Source: Rhizobium sp. Q54
GTDB taxonomy: Bacteria; Pseudomonadota; Alphaproteobacteria; SHVZ01
Assembly (NCBI GenBank): GCA_945871425.1
Contig: CAMBVS010000004.1
Location: 41,167-105,166 of the forward strand
Reading direction: 5' to 3'
DNA: 64,000 bases
In this document: one piece after another, positions 36,861 through 46,099 of the stretch
Layout of the letters: each line of letters begins with the position of its first letter
Position numbering within the stretch: position 1 is the first letter of the stretch
Notes under the pieces: generated by a model
What the model saw: the letters and a program-made list of their open reading frames with translations, nothing else
The model's database searches: none
What the model was told of the DNA's origin: nothing
Translations under genes and position numbers: made by a program

Positions 36861-38264
36861 ATGGAGTCCCTCATGTCAGCGCGTCTCAACTCGGCCGCCG
36901 CCCGAGACATCGCCTATTTGATCCATCCCTATACGAACCTGAAGGCGCACGAGACCGACGGCCCGATGATCATCTCGTCGGGCAACGGCGTCCGGGTGAA
37001 GGACGAGGCCGGCAACGAGTACATCGAGGCGATGGCGGGGCTCTGGTGCGCGTCGCTCGGATTCTCCGAGAAGCGCCTGGCCGACGCGGCCTACCGCCAG
37101 CTGACGACGCTGCCCTACTACCACGCCTTCGCCCATAAATCGCACGATCCGGCGATCGAGCTGGCCGAGCGCCTGATCCAGATGGCGCCGGTGCCGATGT
37201 CGAAGGTGTTCTTCCAGTGCTCGGGCTCGGAAGCCAACGACACGGTCGTCAAGCTCGTCTGGTACTACAACAACGCGCTCGGCCGGCCGAACAAGAAGAA
37301 GATCATCGCCCGCATCAAGGGCTATCACGGCGTCACCGTCGCCTCCGCCAGCCTCACGGGGCTGCCCAACAACCATCGCGACTTCGACCTGCCGATCGCC
37401 AACATCCTGCACACGGAGTGCCCGCACTATTACCGCTTCGGCAAGCCGGGCGAGAGCGAGGACGAGTTCGATACCCGCATGGCCGACAGCCTGGAGGCGC
37501 TGATCCAGAGGGAAGGCCCCGACACCTGCGCCGCCTTCATCGCCGAGCCGGTGTTCGGCGGCGGCGGCGTCATCGTGCCGTCCAAGGGCTACTACCAGAA
37601 GATCCAGGCGGTGCTGGACAAATACGACATGCTGTTCATCGCCGACGAGGTGATCTGCGGCTTCGGGCGCACCGGCAACATGTGGGGAAGCCAGACGCTC
37701 GGCATCCGGCCGAACATCATGAGCATGGCGAAGGCGCTCACATCCGCCTACATGCCGCTCTCGGCGGTGATGGTCGACGAGAAGATCTACCAGGCCCTCG
37801 TCCGTCAGAGTGAGAAGATCGGCGTCTTCGGCCACGGCTACACTTATTCGGGCCATCCGGTCGCCGCCGCGGTCGCGGTCGAGACCCTCAAGATCTACGA
37901 GGAGCGGAACATCATCGAGCATGTCCGCCGCGTCGGCCCGCGGATGCAGGCAGGGCTTCGCAAATTCGCCGACCACCCGCTGGTCGGCGAGGTCCGCGGT
38001 GTCGGGCTGGTCGCCGCGGTCGAGCTGGTGAAGGACAAGGCGACCAAGGAGCCCTTCGATCCCAAGTCCGGCGTCGGCCTCTACCTATACAAGCGCGCCC
38101 AGGCCCACGGCCTGATCGTCCGCAACCTGGTCGACTCCATCGCCTTCACCCCGCCCCTGATCGTCACCGAGGCGGACATCGACGAGATTCTCGCCCGCTT
38201 CGGCAAGGCGCTCGACGAGACGACGGCCTGGGTCGAGGGCCAGAAGCTCAGGGCGGTGGCGTGA
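36861..38264 (+). CDS. Class III (omega) aminotransferase
   Basis: A 467-residue PLP aminotransferase of the omega-amino-acid:pyruvate type. Conserved blocks are [19 protein letters not shown] (PLP-phosphate site), [22 protein letters not shown] and the PLP lysine in [15 protein letters not shown]. The start is ATG 36861, or ATG 36873 with no structural difference. Its stop overlaps the sarcosine oxidase beta start (GTGA), so it is part of that operon. It may remove the amino group from an amine whose N-methyl form is handled by the oxidase, though the substrate is not known. Confidence 0.9.
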   Translation: MESLMSARLNSAAARDIAYLIHPYTNLKAHETDGPMIISSGNGVRVKDEAGNEYIEAMAGLWCASLGFSEKRLADAAYRQLTTLPYYHAFAHKSHDPAIELAERLIQMAPVPMSKVFFQCSGSEANDTVVKLVWYYNNALGRPNKKKIIARIKGYHGVTVASASLTGLPNNHRDFDLPIANILHTECPHYYRFGKPGESEDEFDTRMADSLEALIQREGPDTCAAFIAEPVFGGGGVIVPSKGYYQKIQAVLDKYDMLFIADEVICGFGRTGNMWGSQTLGIRPNIMSMAKALTSAYMPLSAVMVDEKIYQALVRQSEKIGVFGHGYTYSGHPVAAAVAVETLKIYEERNIIEHVRRVGPRMQAGLRKFADHPLVGEVRGVGLVAAVELVKDKATKEPFDPKSGVGLYLYKRAQAHGLIVRNLVDSIAFTPPLIVTEADIDEILARFGKALDETTAWVEGQKLRAVA

Positions 38265-39511
38265 GGCGCTACTCCTTCGTCCAGCTTCTTCGGAACGCGG
38301 TCGGGCTCGGTGACGGCTGGCAGCAGGCCTGGCGCAGCCCGGAGCCGAAATCATCCTATGACGTGGTGATCGTGGGCGGTGGCGGACACGGGCTCGCCAC
38401 CGCCTACTACCTCGCCAAGAACCATGGCGTCCGCAACATCGCGGTCCTGGAGAAGGGCTGGCTCGGCGGCGGCAATACCGGGCGCAACACCACGGTGGTG
38501 CGCTCCAACTATCTCTGGGACGAATCCGCCGCCATCTACGAGCATTCGCTGAAGCTCTGGGAGGGCCTGACCCGGGACCTCAACTACAACCTGATGTTCA
38601 GCCAGCGCGGCCTGGTCATGCTGGCGCATACCGAGCACGAGCTGAACGAGGCGAGCCGGCGCGTGCATGCCAATCGCCTCAACGGCATCGACGCCGAGAT
38701 CTGGAGCCGCGAGCAGACGCTGGCCTTCATCCCGATCCTTAACGGCTCGAAGGACATCCGCTATCCGGTGATAGGCTCCTCGATCCAGAAGCGCGCCGGC
38801 ATCGCCCGCCACGACGCCGTCGCCTGGGGCTTCGCCCGCGCCGCCGACGCGCTCGGCGTCGACATCATCCAGAACTGCGAAGTGACCGCCATCCGCCGCG
38901 ACGGCAGCCGCGTCGTCGGCCTCGACACCACCCGCGGTGCGATCGACGCCCGCAAGGTGGGCCTGGTCGCCGCCGGCCATTCCAGCGTGCTCGCGGGCCT
39001 CGCCGGGTTCCGCCTGCCGATCGAATCCCATCCCCTCCAGGCAATGGTCTCCGAGCCGATCAAGCCGGTGCTGGACACGGTGGTCATGTCCGGCACGGTG
39101 CACGCCTATGTCAGCCAGTCCGACAAGGGCGAGCTGGTGATGGGCGCCGGCATCGACGCCTTCAACTCCTACGCCCAGCGGGGATCTCTCCCGATCCTGG
39201 AAGAGATCGCGTCGGCGATGATCGAGCTGTTCCCGATCGTCAGCCGCCTCAAGGTGCTGCGCAGCTGGGGCGGGATCGTCGACATCTGCCCCGATGCCAG
39301 CCCGATCATCGGCAAGACGCCGGTCGACGGCCTCTACATCAACTGCGGCTGGGGCACCGGCGGCTTCAAGGCGACGCCCGGCTCCGGCTGGGTGCTGGCC
39401 GACACCATCGCCAACGACCGCCCGCACCCGCTGGCGGCGCCGTTCAGCCTCAATCGTTTCTCCTCCGGCCGGCTCATCGACGAGCACGGTGCCGCCGCGG
39501 TGGCCCACTAA
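38261..39511 (+). CDS. soxB: Sarcosine oxidase subunit beta
   Basis: A 416-residue flavoprotein that oxidises sarcosine (N-methylglycine) to glycine. The FAD dinucleotide fold [18 protein letters not shown] lies near residues 28-45, followed by [20 protein letters not shown], the region around the covalent flavin His/Arg of the family. The C-terminus contains [19 protein letters not shown]. The start is GTG 38261, overlapping the aminotransferase stop. It would form the heterotetramer with the alpha, gamma and delta subunits encoded next. Confidence 0.93.
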   Translation: MRRYSFVQLLRNAVGLGDGWQQAWRSPEPKSSYDVVIVGGGGHGLATAYYLAKNHGVRNIAVLEKGWLGGGNTGRNTTVVRSNYLWDESAAIYEHSLKLWEGLTRDLNYNLMFSQRGLVMLAHTEHELNEASRRVHANRLNGIDAEIWSREQTLAFIPILNGSKDIRYPVIGSSIQKRAGIARHDAVAWGFARAADALGVDIIQNCEVTAIRRDGSRVVGLDTTRGAIDARKVGLVAAGHSSVLAGLAGFRLPIESHPLQAMVSEPIKPVLDTVVMSGTVHAYVSQSDKGELVMGAGIDAFNSYAQRGSLPILEEIASAMIELFPIVSRLKVLRSWGGIVDICPDASPIIGKTPVDGLYINCGWGTGGFKATPGSGWVLADTIANDRPHPLAAPFSLNRFSSGRLIDEHGAAAVAH

Positions 39512-39513
39512 AG

Positions 39514-39795
39514 ATGCTCCTGATCCCCTGCCCCTATTGCGGCGAGCGGGCCGAGGGCGAGTTCCGCTATGGCGGCGAGGCGCATTTCCGCCGGCCCGAC
39601 AATCATCTCGAGGCGACCGACGAGGCCTGGGCCGACTACCTGTTCATGCGGAAGAACCCGAAGGGCTGGCACCGCGAGCGCTGGATGCATCTGGCCGGCT
39701 GCAGGCGCTGGTTCTACGTCGTCCGCCACACCATTACGCATAAGATCGCCACGGCCTACAAGGTCGGCGACGCGCATCCGGACCTGCCCGCATGA
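39514..39795 (+). CDS. soxD: Sarcosine oxidase subunit delta
   Basis: A 93-residue zinc-binding subunit. The ligands are visible as CPYCGERAE at the N-terminus and HLAGCRRWF near the middle, and EAHFRRPDN is a family constant. It stabilises the heterotetrameric oxidase. The start is two bases after soxB, and its stop overlaps soxA by four bases. Confidence 0.93.
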   Translation: MLLIPCPYCGERAEGEFRYGGEAHFRRPDNHLEATDEAWADYLFMRKNPKGWHRERWMHLAGCRRWFYVVRHTITHKIATAYKVGDAHPDLPA

Positions 39796-42758
39796 GCCAG
39801 GATTTCCGCCTGGCCCAGGGCGGCCGCATCGACCGGGAGAAGCCGCTCCGCTTCCTCTTCGACGGTCATGCCTATGAGGGCTTCGCCGGCGACACGCTGG
39901 CGTCCGCGATGCTCGCCAACGGCATCCACCTGGTCTCGCGCAGCTTCAAGTATCACCGCCCGCGCGGCATCTACGGCCTCGGCGTCGAGGAGCCGAACGC
40001 GCTGGTCGAGACCGGCATCGGCGCCGGCATCGAGCCCAACGCGCGCGCGACCACGGTCGAGCTCGCCGACGGCCTGATCGCCAACAGCCAGAACCGCTGG
40101 CCGTCGCTACGCTTCGATCTCGGCGCCGTAGCCGATCTCGCCTCGCCGCTGCTCTCGGCCGGCTTCTACTACAAGACCTTCATGAGCCCGGCCGGCGGCT
40201 GGAAGATCTACGAGTGGTTGATCCGCCGCGCCGCCGGCGTCGGCCACGCACCGGAGCTGCCCGACCCCGACCGCTACGAGCACAGCTACGCCCATGCCGA
40301 CGTGCTGGTGGTGGGCGCCGGGCCGGCCGGCCTCGCCGCCGCGCTCGCCGCCGGACGCGCCGGTGCCCGCGTGATGCTGGTCGACGACCAGGTCGAGCCG
40401 GGCGGACAGCTGCTCAACACGCCCTACGCCATCAACGGCCGGCCGGCGCCGGAATGGGTCGCCGAGGCGACGGCCGAGCTCGACCGCCTGCCCGACGTCC
40501 GGCGCCTCGCGCGCACCTTGGCGCTCGGCGTCTACGACCACGGCTATGTCGCCTGCGTCGAGCGCGCGATTCCGGTGTCGCAGGGCCGCGTCCGCTGGCG
40601 CGAGCGCCTGTGGAGGGTGCGGGCGAAGGAGATCGTGGTCGCGACCGGCGCCATCGAGCGCGCGATCATCTTCGACGGCAACGACCGGCCGGGCACCATG
40701 CTGGCTTCGGCCGCGCGCGCCTATGCCGTCCGCTACGGCGTCGCCGCCGGACAGCGCGCCGTGGTCTTCGCCAACAACGACGACGCCTACCGCACCGCCC
40801 TCGATCTTGCGAATGCCGGCGTCGAGGTCGCGGCGGTCGTCGATCTCCGCCACGACCTCTCCGGCGCGCTCCCGGGGATGGCGCGCGAGCGCGGGCTCCG
40901 CGTGCTGGCCGGCCACGGCATCGTCGGCGGCCGCGGGCGCACCCGCATCAAGGCGGTGGAAGCCGCCCCCGTCGACGATCCGTCGAACCGCCAGGTCATC
41001 GAATGCGACCTGCTCGCCGTCTCCGGCGGCTGGAACCCGGCGCTGCATCTCTACGCCCATGCCGGCGGCAAGGCCGCCTATGACTCTGGGTTGGCCGCCT
41101 TCGTTCCCGGTGCGCCGGCCGAGCGGATGACCATCGCTGGTGCGGCCGCCGGCCGCTTCCAGCTCGCCGACTGTCTCGCCGACGGCGCCCGCCTCGGCGC
41201 CGAGGCGGCGCGCCGCGCCGGCTTCAGCGCCGGCCCCGCCCTGGTCCTCGATGCACCGGAGCCCGAGCCTGACAGCCGCATCGGCCCGGTCGCGAGCCCG
41301 AGCCGCGGGGGAAAGCGCTTCGTCGATCTGCACAACGACGTGACCGAGGCGGATCTCCGCCTCGCCGTCACCGAGGGCTATCGCTCGGTCGAGCACGCCA
41401 AGCGCTACACCACCTGGGGCATGGGGCCGGACCAGGGCAAGACCGGCAACATTCTCGGCCTCAACGTGCTCTCCGACGCGCTGGGCCAGCCGGTGCCGCA
41501 GGTCGGCACCACCACCTTCCGCCCGCCCTATCATCCCGTCAGCTTCGGCGCGCTCGCCGGCCGCGAGACCGGCGACCTGGTGGTGCCGACGCGGAAGACG
41601 CCGATGGATTCCTGGCACGCCGAGGCCGGTGCCTTGTTCGAGCCGGTCGGCCAGTGGCGCCGGGCCAAGGCCTATCCGAAGCCGGGCGAAAGCCTGCATG
41701 CCGCGGCCGACCGCGAGGTGCGTGCCGCCCGCGAAGGCGTCGGCCTGTTCGACGCCTCGACGCTCGGCAAGATCGATATGAGCGGCCCCGGCGCCGAGAC
41801 GCTGATCGAGCGCGTCTACTGCAACAACTTCGCCTCGCTCAAGCCCGGTCATGCCCGCTACGGCCTAATGCTGGGCGAGGACGGGATGGTGAAGGACGAC
41901 GGCGTCACCGCCCGCCTCGGCCCCGACCATTTCCACATGACCACCACCACCGGCGGGGCAGCCGGCGTCTATGTCTGGATCGAGGACTGGCTGCAGACCG
42001 AGTGGCTCGACCTCGAGGTGTTCCTCACCTCGGTCACCGAGCAATGGGCGGTCGCCACCCTCTCCGGCCCGAAGGCACGCCAGGTGCTGGGGCCGCTGAC
42101 CGATGTCGACCTCTCGGCCGCCGCCTTCCCGTTCATGAGCTTCCGCGAGGGCCGCGTCGCCGGCATGCCGGCGCGGATCTTCCGGGTCAGCTTCTCAGGC
42201 GATCTCTCCTACGAGATCAATGTGCCGGCCCGTCACGGCCTCGCGCTCTGGCAGGCGCTGATGGAATCCGGCCGGCCGCACGGCATCACGCCCTACGGCA
42301 CCGAGGCCCTCCACATCCTCCGGGCCGAGAAGGGCTACATCGTCGTCGGCCACGAGACCGACGGCACGATCACCCCGGCCGATCTCGGCATGGAGGCGAT
42401 GGTGTCCAAGAAGAAGGACTTCCTCGGCCGCCGCTCGCTCGTCCGTTCGGGCATGAGCGGGCCGGGGCGGAAGCACCTGGTCGGCCTGATGACCAAGGAC
42501 CCGGCCCGCGTGCTGCCGATGGGCGCCCAGATCCTGGAGCGGCCGAGCGAGGCCCGGCCGGTGCCGATGATCGGCCATGTCACCTCCAGCTATCACAGCC
42601 CGACGATGAAACGCGGCATCGCCATGGCTCTGGTCAAGAACGGCCGCGCGCGGATGGGCGACACCGTCTACCTGCCGCTGCTCGACGGCCCGACGGTCGC
42701 GGCCGAGGTGGTGAAGCCCGTCTTCTACGATCCGGAGGGCGCCCGCCGTGACGGTTGA
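39792..42758 (+). CDS. soxA: Sarcosine oxidase subunit alpha
   Basis: A 988-residue subunit. Residues 1-100 contain the ferredoxin-like domain (RFLFDGHAYEGFAGDTLASA). The NAD-binding fold is at about 170-200 (VLVVGAGPAGLAAALAAG). The C-terminal 380 residues are an aminomethyltransferase (GcvT-like) domain that passes the oxidised methyl group to tetrahydrofolate (GLFDASTLGKIDMSGPGAE and so on). Length and domain order are standard. Folate partner genes such as glyA or purU are not next to it. Confidence 0.93.
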   Translation: MSQDFRLAQGGRIDREKPLRFLFDGHAYEGFAGDTLASAMLANGIHLVSRSFKYHRPRGIYGLGVEEPNALVETGIGAGIEPNARATTVELADGLIANSQNRWPSLRFDLGAVADLASPLLSAGFYYKTFMSPAGGWKIYEWLIRRAAGVGHAPELPDPDRYEHSYAHADVLVVGAGPAGLAAALAAGRAGARVMLVDDQVEPGGQLLNTPYAINGRPAPEWVAEATAELDRLPDVRRLARTLALGVYDHGYVACVERAIPVSQGRVRWRERLWRVRAKEIVVATGAIERAIIFDGNDRPGTMLASAARAYAVRYGVAAGQRAVVFANNDDAYRTALDLANAGVEVAAVVDLRHDLSGALPGMARERGLRVLAGHGIVGGRGRTRIKAVEAAPVDDPSNRQVIECDLLAVSGGWNPALHLYAHAGGKAAYDSGLAAFVPGAPAERMTIAGAAAGRFQLADCLADGARLGAEAARRAGFSAGPALVLDAPEPEPDSRIGPVASPSRGGKRFVDLHNDVTEADLRLAVTEGYRSVEHAKRYTTWGMGPDQGKTGNILGLNVLSDALGQPVPQVGTTTFRPPYHPVSFGALAGRETGDLVVPTRKTPMDSWHAEAGALFEPVGQWRRAKAYPKPGESLHAAADREVRAAREGVGLFDASTLGKIDMSGPGAETLIERVYCNNFASLKPGHARYGLMLGEDGMVKDDGVTARLGPDHFHMTTTTGGAAGVYVWIEDWLQTEWLDLEVFLTSVTEQWAVATLSGPKARQVLGPLTDVDLSAAAFPFMSFREGRVAGMPARIFRVSFSGDLSYEINVPARHGLALWQALMESGRPHGITPYGTEALHILRAEKGYIVVGHETDGTITPADLGMEAMVSKKKDFLGRRSLVRSGMSGPGRKHLVGLMTKDPARVLPMGAQILERPSEARPVPMIGHVTSSYHSPTMKRGIAMALVKNGRARMGDTVYLPLLDGPTVAAEVVKPVFYDPEGARRDG

Positions 42759-43326
42759 GTGCGCCCCCCTCGACAACGTCGTCCGCCCGGGCGAGACCAA
42801 CGGCCCGTCCGGCATCGCGCTGACCGACCGGCGCTTCGTCGGCCAGGTGAACCTTCGGGTGCGGGGCAGCGGCCTCACCGCCGCCGGCCACGCGCTGGGA
42901 TACGCGCTCCCGATGGCCGCCAACACCACCGCCGGCGACGCGACGTCGCGTGCCTGCTGGCTCGGGCCGGACGAATGGCTGATCGTCTGCGACGACGGCA
43001 AGCAGGCGGAGCTGATCCAGCAGCTCTCGGCGGCGCTCGCCATCGATCCGAACGCCGTGACCGACGTCACCGACGCCCGCGCCGTGCTGCGCATCGCCGG
43101 CGCCTGCGCTCGGCCGGTGCTGGCCAAGGGGTGCACCCTCGACCTGCACCCGCGCGTCTTCGGCGCCGACCGCGTCGCGCAAAGCCTGATCGCCCGGGCA
43201 CAGGTGATGATCCTGCCGATCGAAGGCGGCGGCTACGATCTCTTCGTCGCCCGCAGCTTCGCCGGATATCTCTGGGACTGGCTGCTGGACGCCGGCGCCG
43301 AATACGGGATCAGGGTCGAGGGCTGA
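42748..43326 (+). CDS. soxG: Sarcosine oxidase subunit gamma
   Basis: A 192-residue subunit of heterotetrameric sarcosine oxidase with a GcvT-like fold (CWLGPDEWLIVCDDG, VTDVTDARAVLRIAG). Start GTG 42748 overlaps soxA by 11 bases. Its last 139 coding bases (43183-43321) recur almost unchanged at 45467-45605, about 2.3 kb downstream, as described under the repeat. Confidence 0.92.
   Translation: MTVECAPLDNVVRPGETNGPSGIALTDRRFVGQVNLRVRGSGLTAAGHALGYALPMAANTTAGDATSRACWLGPDEWLIVCDDGKQAELIQQLSAALAIDPNAVTDVTDARAVLRIAGACARPVLAKGCTLDLHPRVFGADRVAQSLIARAQVMILPIEGGGYDLFVARSFAGYLWDWLLDAGAEYGIRVEG
43183..43321 (+). repeat. Direct repeat, copy 1 (end of soxG)
   Basis: This 139-base segment matches 45467-45605 in the same orientation with two differences seen by eye, both in the first 20 bases. 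Identity stops just before the soxG stop codon. The pair could recombine and delete the 2.28 kb between them. Confidence 0.95.
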
Positions 43327-43336
43327 CGAAAGCCGC

Positions 43337-43357
43337 TTGACTTTGACGCTACGTCAA
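43337..43357 (+). promoter_or_regulatory. MerR-type operator/promoter
   Basis: TTGACT is followed directly by TTGAC-GCTAC-GTCAA, a perfect 5-base inverted repeat. This matches the TTGAC...ACGTCAA arrangement typical of MerR-family promoters, where the regulator binds between -35 and -10. It lies 44 bases before the merR-like gene start, so autoregulation is likely. Confidence 0.6.
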
Positions 43358-43401
43358 CGCCGACAGTCCGTATCCGAGAGCAACGGACGGATGGGCAGGC
43401 G

Positions 43402-44238
43402 ATGTTCAGGATCGGCGAGTTTTCCACGATCGCGCGGGTGTCCGGGCGCCTGCTCCGCTACTACGACAGCATCGGCCTCTTGAGCCCGCAGCACGTCGAT
43501 GCCGCGACCGGGTACCGGTACTACACCGCCGGCCAGCTCGAGCGGCTCAACCGCATCCTCGCCCTCAAGGATCTCGGTCTTTCGCTCGACCAGGTCGCCC
43601 GCATGGTCGACGGCAATGTCTCGACCGGCGAGATCCGCGGCATGCTGATGCTGAAGAAGGCGGAGCTCGAGCGGACGCTGAGCGAGGAGGCCGACCGGCT
43701 GGCCCGCGTCGAATCCCGCCTCCAGCAGATCGACGAGCAGGGATCTCTCGGCGAGTACGACATCGTGGTGAAAGCCGCTGCGGCGCGGCCCTTCCTGTCG
43801 TTGCGCCGGACCTTCGCCGGCATGGGCGATGCGGTCGCGATGCTGAAAGAAGTCATCCGCGCCATGACGACGCAGGTGCCCCCGGCCGTCCGCGACAAGA
43901 TGGTCGTCGTCGCCTATTCCGACTTCGAGGACGAGGATCTCGACCTCGAGATCGGCTTCGGCCTCACCCGCTCGACCAACCGGAAGGTCGCGCTCGCCGG
44001 CGGCGACGAGATGACGCTGGGCGAGCTGCCGGCGGTCGAGACCCTGGCGACCCTGGTCCGCAGCGGCCCGATCCAGCAGGCGCATATCGGCTTCGGCGCC
44101 CTCGGCCTGTGGATGGAGGCGAACCGCTACCGGATCTCCGGTCCGTCGCGCGAGGTCTTCCTTGAACCACCCTTCAGCGGCCCCCGACCGGAGCATGTCG
44201 TCATGGAAATCCAATTCCCGGTGAGCCGGGCTGCCTGA
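43402..44238 (+). CDS. MerR family regulator with GyrI-like effector domain
   Basis: A 278-residue regulator. The N-terminal winged helix is at 1-70 (RIGEFSTIARVSGRLLRYYDSIGLL), followed by the coiled coil at 80-115. A C-terminal GyrI/effector-binding-like domain from about 125 to 275 would sense a small hydrophobic compound, as in BmrR-like proteins. The operator-like palindrome upstream supports MerR-type activation. The GST gene follows in the same direction and may be a target. Confidence 0.88.
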   Translation: MFRIGEFSTIARVSGRLLRYYDSIGLLSPQHVDAATGYRYYTAGQLERLNRILALKDLGLSLDQVARMVDGNVSTGEIRGMLMLKKAELERTLSEEADRLARVESRLQQIDEQGSLGEYDIVVKAAAARPFLSLRRTFAGMGDAVAMLKEVIRAMTTQVPPAVRDKMVVVAYSDFEDEDLDLEIGFGLTRSTNRKVALAGGDEMTLGELPAVETLATLVRSGPIQQAHIGFGALGLWMEANRYRISGPSREVFLEPPFSGPRPEHVVMEIQFPVSRAA

Positions 44239-44349
44239 AGCCGGGCGGGCGCCCCGCGCCAGCCCTTCCCTTCAACCAGATCGTCGGAACGTGGAAGCGA
44301 GGCGCTTCCCGCGATGGGCGACGTCGTCCCCGAAACCAAGGAGAGTGAA

Positions 44350-45033
44350 ATGCTGAAGATCTATGGCGTGCCGATTTCGGTCCACACCCGCAAGGTCGTG
44401 GTCGCGGCGATCGAGAAACGGATTCCCTATCAGAACGAACCGGTGATCCCGTTCAATCCACCCGCGGGCTGGGCCGAGCTCAGCCCGACCGGCAAGATCC
44501 CGGTGATGGCCGATGGCGACTTCGTGCTCCAGGACTCCTCGGTGATCTGCACCTACCTGGAGCGGACATACCCGGCCCATCCGCTCTATCCGCAAGGGAC
44601 CCGCGACCACGTCCGCGCCCTCTGGTTCGAGGAGTATGCCGACGGCACGGTGTTTCGCGAGATCATCCACGGCCTCTTCTTCCAGAAGATTATCCGACCC
44701 AACATCCTGAAACTGGCGACCGATGCCGGCGTGATCGACGGCATTCTGGACAAGGCGGTGCCGACGGTCTTCGGCTATCTGGAACGCTCGCTGACGGGCG
44801 ACCACCTGGCGGGCGATCGGTTCGGCATTGCCGACGTGGCGACGATGTCGAACCTGATCAACTTCCATTACCTGGGATACCAGATCGACCCGGATTTCTA
44901 TCCGAAGCTGGCGGTCTATTTCGAGGCACAGCTCCGCCATCCCTCGATCCGGACCGCGCTCGCCGCCGAACAGACGGTCGCGGCGAGCATGGGCCTCGAC
45001 CAGGCCTTCGCCCGCGATCTCGCCGCGGCCTGA
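44350..45033 (+). CDS. Glutathione S-transferase family protein
   Basis: A 227-residue GST. The N-terminal thioredoxin fold starts MLKIYGVPISVHTRKV, with likely catalytic Ser10. The cis-Pro glutathione motif is GKIPVMADGDFVLQDSSVI, and the all-helical C-terminal domain follows. It probably conjugates glutathione to electrophiles in the cytoplasm. ATG 44350 is preceded by AAGGAGAG; an upstream in-frame start at 44314 is less good. Confidence 0.9.
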   Translation: MLKIYGVPISVHTRKVVVAAIEKRIPYQNEPVIPFNPPAGWAELSPTGKIPVMADGDFVLQDSSVICTYLERTYPAHPLYPQGTRDHVRALWFEEYADGTVFREIIHGLFFQKIIRPNILKLATDAGVIDGILDKAVPTVFGYLERSLTGDHLAGDRFGIADVATMSNLINFHYLGYQIDPDFYPKLAVYFEAQLRHPSIRTALAAEQTVAASMGLDQAFARDLAAA

Positions 45034-45051
45034 TCGATCGACGGAGCGGTG

Positions 45052-45466
45052 TCAGCGGTCCGAGGGCGGTGCCACCTCGACACCGATGACACCGCTCCGC
45101 TCGATCGCGGTCTTGAGGAACCCGGATGCCCGGACCTCGTCGATGAAGCGGTTGAAGGTGATCAGCACCGAGGGCTTGCCCTTGGCCACGCTGATCGTCT
45201 GCGGCACGCCGTAGAGATTATCCGGCAGAACGCGGTTGCCCCGCATGTCCCTGACCGCGGGGGCGAGCCGCCGGCGGTTGGCGCCGAAGGCGTCGATCTC
45301 GCCGGCGGCCAGTATATGACGGCCCTCGACGAAGCCGTCGTCGGGACATTCGACGAACGTCGCCTTGGAGAGCGCGCGCTTGAGGTAGGGGCCGATCGAA
45401 TCCGAGCGGCCGGCGCCAATGCGCCTGCCATTCACGTCGATGTCGGCGACCGAGCGGGCCGCCCAG
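45052..45466 (-). pseudogene. Family-3 ABC solute-binding protein, 5' half missing
   Basis: About 138 codons match the C-terminal half of an amino-acid-type (family 3) periplasmic binding protein: SVADIDVNGRRIGAG, DSIGPYLKRALSKATFVE, LAAGEIDAFGANRR and the terminal FIDEVRASGFLKTAIERSG. The N-terminal half with its signal peptide is absent. The frame instead runs into antisense of the duplicated soxG fragment at 45467. It is therefore a beheaded remnant made by the same rearrangement. The short ORF beginning at 45435 has no usable start. Confidence 0.75.
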
Positions 45467-45613
45467 AGCCTGATCGCGCGGGCCCAGGTGATGATCCTGC
45501 CGATCGAAGGCGGCGGCTACGATCTCTTCGTCGCCCGCAGCTTCGCCGGATATCTCTGGGACTGGCTGCTGGACGCCGGCGCCGAATACGGGATCAGGGT
45601 CGAGGCCGGCTGA
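45467..45613 (+). pseudogene. Duplicated 3' fragment of soxG (direct repeat, copy 2)
   Basis: 139 bases (45467-45605) copy the end of soxG (43183-43321) with two mismatches. The frame is kept (SLIARAQVMILPIEGGG to EYGIRV) and ends at TGA 45611-45613 after a slightly different tail (EAG). The fragment lacks the first three quarters of the gene and lies between the beheaded binding-protein gene and a small membrane-protein gene. It is a relic of a local duplication and deletion. Confidence 0.9.
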
Positions 45614-45660
45614 GCCCGGCTGCGCCCTCGACCCAACTGGCCAGAGACGCCGATCGATCG

Positions 45661-46071
45661 TCACGTCGAAGTGCGGTCGCGTGCTCCGAGGTCGGCCATC
45701 CGCCATGCGAAGAAGGCAATGGCGATCCAGACGAGGCTGCGAAACGCCATGGCGATGACGGTGCGCATCTCGTAGGCGCCGCCCGAGGCGACGTGGATGC
45801 CGAATGCCAGAAACACCAAGACCGTAGCGGTTGCGATCAACGCCGACAGCCAAGCGGACCATCGCGACCGCATCAGCAGTCCGAAACCTGCGGCGACGTA
45901 AGCGAAACCCGCGCCGAAATTGAACCACAAGACAAAGGGCACCGCGGCGCCGACCGCTGCACGTGCGGCCTCGTCGCCAAAAAGCGCGCGCCCGCCGGAA
46001 ACGATCGTCAGTGCGCCAAATACCAGCGCGACGATGGCGACGACGATACGGACTCTCGATCCCGTCGACAT
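45661..46071 (-). CDS. Small four-span membrane protein, unknown function
   Basis: A 136-residue protein with four hydrophobic segments (about 8-28, 40-65, 70-92, 105-125) and a charged C-terminus. I do not recognise the family. It starts at ATG 46071 close to the LysE-type exporter gene (28 bases) and could be co-transcribed with it. The coding sequence is slightly less GC-rich than its neighbours. Confidence 0.65.
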   Translation of the reverse strand: MSTGSRVRIVVAIVALVFGALTIVSGGRALFGDEAARAAVGAAVPFVLWFNFGAGFAYVAAGFGLLMRSRWSAWLSALIATATVLVFLAFGIHVASGGAYEMRTVIAMAFRSLVWIAIAFFAWRMADLGARDRTST

Positions 46072-46099
46072 TCAGCCTCTCCCCGGATGGATGCCGCTC

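Noticed and set aside
45419..45613. Short plus-strand ORF as an independent gene
   Set aside because: Most of it is the duplicated soxG end; the first residues are antisense to the remnant binding-protein gene. It is listed as a gene fragment instead.
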